Positions 8,223 to 15,132 of a stretch of DNA of 17,225 nt are shown one piece after another. The stretch covers positions 1 through 17,225 of the forward strand of contig JAFECV010000004.1 of the NCBI GenBank assembly GCA_018241985.1. The letters are read 5' to 3'. Below the pieces are notes generated by a model. It had not been told where the DNA came from and ran no database searches. It saw only the letters and a program-made list of their open reading frames with translations. Source of the stretch: Pseudomonadota bacterium (GTDB lineage: Bacteria > Pseudomonadota > Gammaproteobacteria > Burkholderiales > Burkholderiaceae_C). The position numbers were made by a program, and so were the translations under genes. How positions within the stretch are numbered: position 1 is the stretch's first letter; every line of letters begins with the position of its first letter.

Positions 8223-9014
8223 ATGATCGTCGAGAGAATCTGGACCGGCAACGCCTGGCGCAACTACAACTACCTGGTGGCCTGCCCCGAGACCGGCGAG
8301 GCGCTGGCGATCGACCCGCTGGATCACGAGAAGACGCTGGCAACCGCGCGCGCGCGCGGATGGCGCATCACGCAGGTGCTGAACACGCACGAGCACCTGG
8401 ACCACACCGGCGGCAATGCCGCCGTGATCGCGGCCACCGGCGCGAAGCTGATCGCGCATCACGCAACGGGCGGCCGCATCGTGGGCGTGGATCGCGGCGT
8501 GAAGGCGGGCGACGTGATCAAGGTCGGCCGGACGGTCGAGCTCGAATGCCTGGACACGCCCGGCCACACGATGTGCCATGTCTGCCTGCGCTCGCACACC
8601 GACCAGCCGGCGCTGTTCAGCGGCGACACGCTGTTCAACGCCGGCGCCGGCAACGTGCACAACGGCGGCAATGTCGATGCGCTGTTCATGACCTTCGTCG
8701 AGCAGCTCGCCAAGCTGCCGGACGACACGCGGGTCTACCCCGGCCACGACTACATCGAGAACAACCTGCGCTTCACGCTCGCGCGCGAACCTGGCAATGC
8801 CGATGCCGAGCGGCTGCTGCCGACCGTCACCGACCACGATCCGGCGCGCGCGGCGGTGACCACGCTGGCGGAGGAGAAGCGGGTCAACACCTTCATGCGC
8901 CTCGCAAGCCCGGGGCTGGTCGCGAAGCTGCGCGAAGCCTATCCGGACCTGCCCGAGAGCCCCGACCCGAAGACCGTGTTCACGCTGCTGCGCGAGCTGC
9001 GCAACCACTGGTGA
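8223..9014 (+). CDS. Metallo-beta-lactamase-fold hydrolase, glyoxalase II (hydroxyacylglutathione hydrolase)-like
   Basis: A 263-residue zinc hydrolase. The metal site is intact: THEHLDH (55-61), PGHT with H115, GDTLF with D135 and YPGHDY with H175. The C-terminal part ([28 protein letters not shown] and the final LLRELRNHW) follows the C-terminal domain of GloB, which hydrolyses S-lactoylglutathione and other glutathione thioesters. The loop after GDTLF reads [12 protein letters not shown] instead of the usual SAGCGR-type sequence of GloB, so the substrate may differ. The ATG at 8223 has GGAG 6 nt upstream; an earlier in-frame start at 8163 lacks a ribosome site and overlaps the likely promoter. 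The gene is followed after 82 bp by the P450 on the same strand. Confidence 0.87.
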   Translation: MIVERIWTGNAWRNYNYLVACPETGEALAIDPLDHEKTLATARARGWRITQVLNTHEHLDHTGGNAAVIAATGAKLIAHHATGGRIVGVDRGVKAGDVIKVGRTVELECLDTPGHTMCHVCLRSHTDQPALFSGDTLFNAGAGNVHNGGNVDALFMTFVEQLAKLPDDTRVYPGHDYIENNLRFTLAREPGNADAERLLPTVTDHDPARAAVTTLAEEKRVNTFMRLASPGLVAKLREAYPDLPESPDPKTVFTLLRELRNHW

Positions 9015-9096
9015 AATCCGGCGTCGGCCCGCTGCATCCGAGTCCACATCCGGTTCCTGCATTGCACCCGGCTTCGCCAACTCCACCCTTGCCGCG

Positions 9097-10560
9097 ATGA
9101 GCACCGAAACCTCTGAACCGCATGAGGACGCCGCGCCGCCGCGCCGGCTCGAAGACCTGCCCGGCCCGCGCGCGCTGCCGTTCTTCGGCAACACGCTGCA
9201 GATCCGGCTCGCCGACATGCACCGCCAGTTCGAGGCCTGGAGCGAACGCTTCGGCAGCGTGTACCGCATCGACTTCGGGCCGCGCCTCGCGCTCATCGTC
9301 GCCGACCACGAAGTGATTGCGCAGGTGCTGCGCGATCGGCCGCAGCAGTTCCGCCGGCCGCTCAGCGGCGGCCGGATTTCGAGCGAGATGGGGTTCGACC
9401 AGGGCGTGTTCTTCGCGAACGACGAAGTCTGGCGGCACCAGCGCCGCATGGTGATGGCCGGGTTGGACCCGGCGCACATCAAGGCCTATTTCCCTAGCCT
9501 GCTGCGGGTCACCGAGCGGCTGCGCGCGCGCTGGCAGGCGGCGGCGCGCGCGCACGCCGGCATCGACCTGCAGGCCGACCTGATGCGCTTCACGGTCGAC
9601 GCGGTCGCGGGGCTGGCGTTCGGCGCCGAGGTCGACACCCTGTCGGGCGACGAGGACGTGATCCAGCGCCACCTGAACAAGATCTTTCCGGCGTTGTCGC
9701 GCCGGCTGTTCTCGATCGTGCCGTACTGGCGCTACGTCAAGCTACCCAAGGACCGCGAACTCGAGCGCAGCGTCGCCGAGGTGCAGGCGGCGGTGCGCGG
9801 CTTCATCGCGGCCGCGCGCGAGCGCATCGCCGCCGACCCCGGTCGGCGCGAGCATCCGCGCAACCTGCTTGAGGCCATGCTGAACGCGGCGGACCAGCCG
9901 GGCAGCGGCGTGGGCGACAGCGACGTCGCCGGCAACGTGCTGACCATGCTGCTGGCCGGTGAGGACACGACCGCGAACACGCTGGCCTGGATGATCCACC
10001 TGCTGCACCGGCATCCGGAGGTGCTGGCGCGCGCGCGTGCCGAGGTGCTGCAGGTCGCGGGCGAGCCGGCCGCGTTCACGTTCGACGCGATGAGCCGGCT
10101 CGACTATCTGGAAGCCTGCGCACACGAGACGATGCGGCTGAAACCGGTCGCACCCATCATCGCCGCCGAGGCGGTGCACGACACGGTGGTGGCCGGCGTC
10201 CTGGTCCCGGCCGGCACCGTGGTGATCGGGCTGATGCGTCGCGACAGCCTGCGCGAGCAGTACTTCTCCGACGCGCAGGCGTTCCGGCCCGAGCGCTGGC
10301 TGGACGGTGCGGCGATTGCCGCGACCTCGGCGAAGCGGGTCGCGATGCCGTTCGGCGCCGGCCCGCGCATGTGCCCGGGGCGCTACCTCGCGCTGCTCGA
10401 GATCAAGATGGCCGCGGCGATGCTGCTGGCCTCTTTCGACATCGACGAGGCCGGCGGGGCCGCGGGCGCCGAGGTGCCCGAGCGGCTCGCGTTCAGCATG
10501 GGGCCGGTGGGGCTGCGCATGCGCCTCACCGAGCGCAGGACGGTAGCAGCGGCAGGTTGA
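9097..10560 (+). CDS. Cytochrome P450
   Basis: A 487-residue heme-thiolate monooxygenase. It shows the proline-rich N-terminal hinge ([15 protein letters not shown]), the C-helix WRHQRR (112-117), the I-helix oxygen-activation motif AGEDTT (287-292), the K-helix ExxR pair E344/R347 (ETMR), FRPERW (397-401 area) and the heme loop [10 protein letters not shown] (419-428) with proximal ligand C426. There is no N-terminal membrane anchor or signal peptide, so it is soluble like most bacterial P450s. At 487 residues it is longer than typical class I bacterial P450s, and its motifs look more like the CYP4/CYP102-type clan; that placement is only an impression. No ferredoxin or reductase is encoded nearby, so electrons must come from elsewhere. 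The ATG at 9097 has no clear Shine-Dalgarno. The gene converges on the TetR gene. Confidence 0.95.
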   Translation: MSTETSEPHEDAAPPRRLEDLPGPRALPFFGNTLQIRLADMHRQFEAWSERFGSVYRIDFGPRLALIVADHEVIAQVLRDRPQQFRRPLSGGRISSEMGFDQGVFFANDEVWRHQRRMVMAGLDPAHIKAYFPSLLRVTERLRARWQAAARAHAGIDLQADLMRFTVDAVAGLAFGAEVDTLSGDEDVIQRHLNKIFPALSRRLFSIVPYWRYVKLPKDRELERSVAEVQAAVRGFIAAARERIAADPGRREHPRNLLEAMLNAADQPGSGVGDSDVAGNVLTMLLAGEDTTANTLAWMIHLLHRHPEVLARARAEVLQVAGEPAAFTFDAMSRLDYLEACAHETMRLKPVAPIIAAEAVHDTVVAGVLVPAGTVVIGLMRRDSLREQYFSDAQAFRPERWLDGAAIAATSAKRVAMPFGAGPRMCPGRYLALLEIKMAAAMLLASFDIDEAGGAAGAEVPERLAFSMGPVGLRMRLTERRTVAAAG

Positions 10561-10644
10561 TCGGACGACGCGGGCGCCGGCTCGCCTTGATGCTTGCACG
10601 TGACGTAGAGGGTCCGCTCGCTGACCCCCGAGGCGGCGAACCGA

Positions 10645-11274
10645 TCAGGCCGTTGCAGGCGCTGAAGGCAAGGGGAGCCGGGCGAGCCGGTGCGCTTCGC
10701 TGCGCCTGAGTCCGAGCGCCACGAGCAGCAGTTCGGCGGTGTCCGATCCGACCTCGCGCCAGGTCTTGTGTCCTTCGAGCACGGCCACCATCGCGGCCAA
10801 GGTGCTGCCGATCAGCATGCCGAGCATGGCGTGCAACTGATCGGGCTGGATGCGATAGCGCCCGTTTTCGATACCGATCTGCAGGTTGGCGGCCGGGTCG
10901 GTGGTCAGCACTGCCTGCAATGTGGCCGCGCCGAGTCCGAAGCGGCTCATGAAGCGTCCCCAGAGTGGTTCTTCGTGGGCGCGCCGGACGTACAGCCGCA
11001 CGCCGATGGAGAGTTGGTGCGCCACATCGTCGATTCCGGCAAAGGCCACCATCACGCGATCAACCATCTCGCGCACCAGCTGGGCAGCCACCTCCTCGAA
11101 CAGTCCTTCGATGTTCGGCACGTTGCTGTAGATCGTGCCACGCGCCACTTCTGCTGCTGCCGCGAGTTCGCTGACGTTGACCCGCGTCACGCCTTGTTCC
11201 GCGAAGAGCTTCATCGCCGCAGCGTGGATGCGCCGTTGCACGGGAGTCAGGGCGGCAGGACGCGAGATTTGCAT
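10645..11274 (-). CDS. TetR-family transcriptional regulator
   Basis: A 209-residue regulator. The N-terminal DNA-binding domain shows the TetR pattern: RRIHAAAMKLFAEQGVTRVNV, then the helix-turn-helix around SELAAAAEVARGTIYSNVPN (about 35-54). The remainder is an all-helical ligand-binding domain with no recognisable specificity motif. I start at the ATG at 11274; the frame continues upstream to a TTG at 11367, but those codons run through the AT-rich intergenic DNA. The ATG has no obvious ribosome site. The gene is divergent from the hydrolase-dioxygenase-hydroxylase-sulfatase operon, and two matching inverted repeats lie in the 145-bp gap, one immediately before this ATG. This suggests it represses both itself and the operon until an aromatic metabolite binds, which is inference. 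Confidence 0.92.
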   Translation of the reverse strand: MQISRPAALTPVQRRIHAAAMKLFAEQGVTRVNVSELAAAAEVARGTIYSNVPNIEGLFEEVAAQLVREMVDRVMVAFAGIDDVAHQLSIGVRLYVRRAHEEPLWGRFMSRFGLGAATLQAVLTTDPAANLQIGIENGRYRIQPDQLHAMLGMLIGSTLAAMVAVLEGHKTWREVGSDTAELLLVALGLRRSEAHRLARLPLPSAPATA

Positions 11275-11275
11275 T

Positions 11276-11291
11276 TGATCAATGGTGTTCA
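11276..11291. promoter_or_regulatory. Operator-like inverted repeat O2, next to the tetR start
   Basis: TGATCA-N4-TGTTCA has the same 6-4-6 layout as O1, with one half-site exact and the other differing at one base (TGATCA for TGAACA). It ends 2 bp from the tetR ATG on the minus strand, a position suited to autorepression. Its centre is 85 bp from that of O1, close to eight helical turns. Confidence 0.5.
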
Positions 11292-11360
11292 GAAGCGGCC
11301 AGTTTACTTCAGATTCGAACGAACCTAGGGTTTTCTCTATTGAACTGTATTGATTTAAAT

Positions 11361-11376
11361 TGAACAATAGTGTTCA
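11361..11376. promoter_or_regulatory. Operator-like inverted repeat O1 in the divergent promoter region
   Basis: TGAACA-ATAG-TGTTCA is a perfect inverted repeat of two 6-bp half-sites with a 4-bp spacer; symmetry extends imperfectly to 20 bp (16 of 20 positions, 11359-11378). An extra direct copy of ATTGAAC lies 20 bp away at 11339. A weak sigma-70 candidate (TTGAAC at 11340, 17-bp spacer, AACAAT at 11363) would have its -10 element covered by O1. A TetR dimer site here would block the plus-strand operon. Confidence 0.6.
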
Positions 11377-11419
11377 GTAAATTAAAGCCGATGCACTCGT
11401 TCACTACGGAGCCAGCCAA

Positions 11420-12313
11420 GTGTCGAACCCCGTCGAATCGCCGATTTCCAACCCCGGCATGCGCTCGCACACGGTGCAGTTGGGCGGGCGCAAGATTCAC
11501 TTCACCGAAGCCGGCGCCGGCCCGGTGGTGTTGATGCTCCATGGAGGCGGGCCCGGCGCCTCCGGCCTGTCCAACTATTCGCGCAACCTTGACGCGATGG
11601 CGCGGCAGTTCCGGGTGCTCGTGCCCGATCTGCCCGGCTATGGAAGGTCGAGCAAGAGCGCGGTCGACGACGATCTCTTCGGCGACCTCGCTGCTTCGAT
11701 GATCGCCTTGCTCGATGCGCTGGAGATCCGTCGCGTCCACGTGGTCGGCAATTCGCTCGGCGGTGGCTGCGCACTGCGCATGGCGCTAGACCACCCGGCA
11801 CGCGTGATGCGAATGGTCTTGATGGGCCCGGGCGGCGTAGGAATCTCGCAAGGCACGCCCAGCGACGGGCTCAAGCGCCTGCTCGGCTACTACGCCGGCG
11901 AAGGACCCACCCTCGACAAGCTGCGCCGCTTCGTCTGCGAGGATCTGGTCTACGACGCCAGCTCGGTCGGCGAACCGCTGCTGCGCGAGCGCTTCGAAGC
12001 GAGCATCGATCCCGAGGTCATCGCCAACCCGCCGCTGCGCCCGCCGAAGGATCCGGCTGCGTTCATGCGCCTCGACTTCCTGCTCGATCCCCGCCTGGCC
12101 AGTCTCCACCATCCGACCCTGGTGCTTTGGGGCACCGAGGATCGCGTCAATCCGCCGAGCGGCGCCCTCGCGCTGCAGCAGCGCATGCCGGCCTGCGATG
12201 TCTTCCTCTTCAGCCGCACGGGCCACTGGGTGCAGTGGGAGCGCGCCAGGGAATTCAATGCCGCCGTGCTTGCCTTCCTCGATGCCGATGGCCGGGAGCG
12301 GAGCGGCCTATGA
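11420..12313 (+). CDS. Alpha/beta hydrolase, meta-cleavage-product (C-C bond) hydrolase type
   Basis: A 297-residue serine hydrolase of the MhpC/BphD/HsaD type, which splits the ring-opened product of extradiol cleavage into a 2-hydroxydienoate and a carboxylic acid. The oxyanion-hole motif is LHGGGPGASG (40-49), the nucleophile elbow GNSLGG has S112, and the triad is completed by D241 (WGTEDRVNP) and H269 (TGHWVQWE). VPDLPGYGRSSK is typical of the family. Length fits the 280-295 residues usual for it. I take the GTG at 11420 as start, with GGAG 8 nt upstream; an ATG at 11459 lacks a ribosome site. It is the first gene of the operon and overlaps the dioxygenase by 4 bp (ATGA). The acid released depends on the side chain of the native substrate, which is unknown. 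Confidence 0.93.
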   Translation: MSNPVESPISNPGMRSHTVQLGGRKIHFTEAGAGPVVLMLHGGGPGASGLSNYSRNLDAMARQFRVLVPDLPGYGRSSKSAVDDDLFGDLAASMIALLDALEIRRVHVVGNSLGGGCALRMALDHPARVMRMVLMGPGGVGISQGTPSDGLKRLLGYYAGEGPTLDKLRRFVCEDLVYDASSVGEPLLRERFEASIDPEVIANPPLRPPKDPAAFMRLDFLLDPRLASLHHPTLVLWGTEDRVNPPSGALALQQRMPACDVFLFSRTGHWVQWERAREFNAAVLAFLDADGRERSGL

Positions 12314-13329
12314 CATCTGTCGCTCAACCCTGCGCCACGATGCCGAGCCTTTTCGGCAGCATCAGCCTCGGCTACGTGGTGGTCGAATCGCGGCAGTTGC
12401 CGGCCTGGGAACGATTCGCCCGTGACGGCCTGGGTCTGCATGCCGAGGCGGCCGAAGGGAGTTCTCTCGTCTTGCGCCTCGACGAGCACCAGCGGCGCAT
12501 TGTCGTCTGCGAAGGTTCGGCAGAGGATGTGGTCGCCATTGGCTGGCAACTGCGCGATGACGAGGCGCTGGCGCTGCTGCTCGGGCGACTGCGCGCTTCG
12601 GGCATCGAGGTGCGCGCGGCCAGCGCGCAAGAGGCAGCGGAGCGCGGTGTCGAGCGCTTCTGGTATTTCGAGGGTCCGAAGACGCTCCGCTTCGAACTGT
12701 TCACCAATCCGCTTCTCGGCGCGCGGCCCTTGCGGATGCTGGCGAGCGGCTTCATCACCGGCGGGATGGGGCTGGGCCACTTCGCGATGACGACGCGCGA
12801 GCCCGAAGCGACCCTCGATTTCTTCCGCAACGTCTTCGATGCACGGCTGTCAGACACCATCGAGGACCGGCTCAATGGCGTCACCCTGGAACTGAGCTTC
12901 CTGCGTCTGAACGAGCGTCATCACTCGGTGGCGCTGGCCGCCACGCGCGGCAGGCGCATGAATCCTCTGCGCACCGCGATTCACCATCTGAATCTTCAGG
13001 TTCGCAGCCTCGACGACCTGACCCTTGCCTACCGCCGCGTGCGTGACATGGGCTGCGCCATCGCGAACGCGATCGGGCAACATCCGAATGATCGTGAGCT
13101 GTCCTTCTATGTCGCGACGCCTTCCGGCTTCGAGATCGAGGTCGGCTGGAATCCGATCGAAGTGCACGACGAGGCGGGTTGGCAGCCCGTGCACTACCAG
13201 GGCATCAGCCTCTGGGGGCATTTTCCGGAGAGCCTGGGCCTGCGCCGGAAACTGAGCCAGATGGGCCGCGGCCTGGCTTCGCTCGCCCGCAAGGAGCATA
13301 CGGTGGGAGTTCGCGATGCACGCCTCTGA
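12310..13329 (+). CDS. Extradiol ring-cleavage dioxygenase (type I, vicinal oxygen chelate fold)
   Basis: A 339-residue two-domain type I extradiol dioxygenase, related to BphC/HsaC, that opens catechols next to the hydroxyl pair using Fe(II) (rarely Mn(II)) and oxygen. The N-terminal domain begins SISLGYVVVESRQLPAW. The C-terminal catalytic domain has the expected metal ligands H157 (GHFAMTT), one of the HH pair 225/226 (IHHLNLQV) and E277 (SGFEIEVGW). The second-shell catalytic histidine lies in NERHHSVAL (204/205), and Y267 in SFYVATPSG. This FYVATPSGFEIE region fits the family signature. Length is slightly above the usual 290-310 because of a C-terminal tail after LWGHFP. The ATG at 12310 overlaps the hydrolase stop; the open frame extends upstream inside the hydrolase gene and is not used. 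Substrate probably a 3-substituted catechol. Confidence 0.94.
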   Translation: MTSVAQPCATMPSLFGSISLGYVVVESRQLPAWERFARDGLGLHAEAAEGSSLVLRLDEHQRRIVVCEGSAEDVVAIGWQLRDDEALALLLGRLRASGIEVRAASAQEAAERGVERFWYFEGPKTLRFELFTNPLLGARPLRMLASGFITGGMGLGHFAMTTREPEATLDFFRNVFDARLSDTIEDRLNGVTLELSFLRLNERHHSVALAATRGRRMNPLRTAIHHLNLQVRSLDDLTLAYRRVRDMGCAIANAIGQHPNDRELSFYVATPSGFEIEVGWNPIEVHDEAGWQPVHYQGISLWGHFPESLGLRRKLSQMGRGLASLARKEHTVGVRDARL

Positions 13330-15103
13330 AGCACTCCCGACGAGCGCGGACGCCGGCGCCTACGACGTCGTTGTCTGCGGGCTCGGTCCTACCGGGCTCA
13401 CGCTCGCGCACTGCCTGGGCCTGCGCGGCCACAAGGTCCTGGTGCTGGAACGCGAACACGAGTTCTACGGCAATGCGCGCGCCGTCTTCACCGACGGCGA
13501 ATGCATGCGCATCTTCCAGTCCTTCGGCATGGCGGAGGCGCTGGCCGCGGACATGCTGCAGGATGCGCCGGTGCAGATGGTGCTGCCCAACGGCGCCGTT
13601 CTGTTTCAGATCAAGAACACGCACCGACCCCACGGCTGGCCGGCGAACAACTTCTTCTATCAGCCGCTGCTCGAGACCGCGCTTGCCGACGGGCTGCAGC
13701 GCTGTCGCCATGTCACCGTCCTGCGCGGCCGGGAGCTCGTCCACTTCGAGCAGGACCTGGCGGGCATCGACGTCACGCACGCGGCGACCGATCCCGCGCG
13801 GCGGAGTCAGGCCGCAGCCGCAAAGAACGCGAGGCGCGAGGTTTCCGAGCAAGGCATCACGGTGCGGACGCGCTACCTGGTCGGCGCGGACGGCGGTCGC
13901 AGCACGGTCCGCTCGCAACTCGGTATCGCGATGACGGGCGTGAATTTTCCCAATCCCTGGCTGGTGGTCGACGTCAGGGCCAAGAATGCGGACGACGGCC
14001 TGCACCACCTGCCTTACTTCAACTTCATTTGCGACCCTGCCTGCCCGACGGTGAGCTGCGTGCAGCCCAACGGCCATCATCGCTTCGAGTTCATGCTGAT
14101 GCCCGGCCAGACGCGCGAGTACATGGAACACCCGAGCACGGTCCGCGCCTACCTCGAGAAGTACGTTGCGGTCGACAAGTTCGAGATTCTGCGCACGCTG
14201 GTCTACACCTTCAATGCGCTGATGGCCGAACGCTGGCGTGATCGTCGAGTGCTGCTGGCGGGTGATGCGGCTCACATGACGCCGCAGTTCATCGGCCAGG
14301 GAATGAATGCCGGCGTGCGCGACGCCTACAACCTGGCATGGAAGCTCGATGCGGTGCTGCGCGGCCACGCCGGGGAAGCCTTGCTCGACAGCTACGAGCG
14401 CGAGCGCCGGCCGCACGCCGCCGCAATGACGCGCGAAGGCATCCGGATGAAAGACTACGTTTCGATGGTCCATCCGCTCGGCACCCTGGTGCGCAATGCC
14501 GCGACCCGCATCGTGACCCGGCTGCCCGCGATCGGCCGCTACGTGCGCCAGGGCGACTTCATCCCGAAGCCGAGCTATCGCGCGGGCAGCTATTTCGGTC
14601 TTCCGCGCCGGCGCTGGCGTGCGCCGGAAGGGCGGCTGATGCCGCAACCCAGCCTGCGCGGCCCCGACGGGCGTCGCTGCCGGCTCGACGATCTCGCGGG
14701 CCATGGCTTTGCGCTGGTTGGCGCCTGCATCGATCCGCGCGAGCGGCTGGACGCCGAGGGGCGTGACTTCTGGCAATCGCTGGGCGCGAGATTCATCGCG
14801 ATCTACCGTTTCGGCGGCCGGCCGGCGGGCGATGTGGAGGATGCAGTACCGGAAGGCCTGATCGAGGCCGAAGACCCGGACGGCAGCTATTTCGCCTGGC
14901 TGCGTAGAAGTGGCGGCACCCGTGGCAGCGTGGTCATTCTGCGCCCGGACAAGTTCGTCTTCGCGCTGGTTGGCCAGCGCGGAATGCCGCAGGCGATGCG
15001 CGAGTTCATGCGGCAGATGCATTGTGAAGATGCGGACATGTCCGGCAGAGGGACGCCCTCCGCAGCGGCTGCGCGGCCGCGCCTGGGCGCACGCATTGCC
15101 TGA
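13316..15103 (+). CDS. FAD-dependent aromatic hydroxylase (MhpA-like flavoprotein monooxygenase)
   Basis: A 595-residue group A flavoprotein monooxygenase that should add a hydroxyl ortho to an existing phenolic OH, giving the catechol cleaved by the neighbouring dioxygenase. The Rossmann FAD motif GLGPTG lies at 22-27 (VVVCGLGPTGLTLAH), the DG motif at about 190-199 (GADGGRSTVR), which also touches NAD(P)H, and the second FAD motif at about 316-331 (GDAAHMTPQFIGQGMN). A C-terminal thioredoxin-like domain continues to about residue 570 (for example LDDLAGHGFALVGA). This length and layout match MhpA and the phenol hydroxylase group. The ATG at 13316 lies inside the dioxygenase gene (14-bp overlap) with GGGAG at 13305-13309, 6 nt upstream. 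An insert rich in Ala/Arg at about 160-175 before the DG motif looks like a flexible loop. Confidence 0.93.
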   Translation: MHASEALPTSADAGAYDVVVCGLGPTGLTLAHCLGLRGHKVLVLEREHEFYGNARAVFTDGECMRIFQSFGMAEALAADMLQDAPVQMVLPNGAVLFQIKNTHRPHGWPANNFFYQPLLETALADGLQRCRHVTVLRGRELVHFEQDLAGIDVTHAATDPARRSQAAAAKNARREVSEQGITVRTRYLVGADGGRSTVRSQLGIAMTGVNFPNPWLVVDVRAKNADDGLHHLPYFNFICDPACPTVSCVQPNGHHRFEFMLMPGQTREYMEHPSTVRAYLEKYVAVDKFEILRTLVYTFNALMAERWRDRRVLLAGDAAHMTPQFIGQGMNAGVRDAYNLAWKLDAVLRGHAGEALLDSYERERRPHAAAMTREGIRMKDYVSMVHPLGTLVRNAATRIVTRLPAIGRYVRQGDFIPKPSYRAGSYFGLPRRRWRAPEGRLMPQPSLRGPDGRRCRLDDLAGHGFALVGACIDPRERLDAEGRDFWQSLGARFIAIYRFGGRPAGDVEDAVPEGLIEAEDPDGSYFAWLRRSGGTRGSVVILRPDKFVFALVGQRGMPQAMREFMRQMHCEDADMSGRGTPSAAAARPRLGARIA

Positions 15104-15106
15104 GTC

Positions 15107-15130
15107 GGCGGAACACAAAGGCGGAACACA
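15107..15130 (+). repeat. Short tandem repeat before the sulfatase gene
   Basis: Two exact copies of the 11-bp word GGCGGAACACA lie at 15107-15117 and 15120-15130, a 13-bp period that fills most of the 29-bp gap between the hydroxylase stop and the sulfatase ATG. The second copy occupies the ribosome-binding position. It may be a local duplication, and its role is unknown. Confidence 0.6.
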
Positions 15131-15132
15131 CC

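Noticed and set aside
8347..8359. CG alternating tract (CGCGCGCGCG) as a regulatory or Z-DNA element
   Set aside because: It encodes the Ala-Arg run of the metallo-hydrolase (TARARGW) and is ordinary for GC-rich coding DNA.
8127..9482. N-terminal extension of the PLP enzyme frame to 9482
   Set aside because: The added part is antisense to the metallo-hydrolase and P450 genes. The protein has a natural start at 8126, where family similarity begins.
11275..11367. TetR extended upstream to the TTG at 11367
   Set aside because: The extra 31 codons run through the AT-rich divergent promoter gap and the operators, and there is no ribosome site before the TTG.
13205..15118. Long open frame antisense to the FAD hydroxylase (637 codons)
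   Set aside because: It is a GC-driven shadow: its composition is low-complexity (His/Arg/Ala rich), it has no family motif, and it covers a clearly real enzyme with FAD motifs on the other strand.
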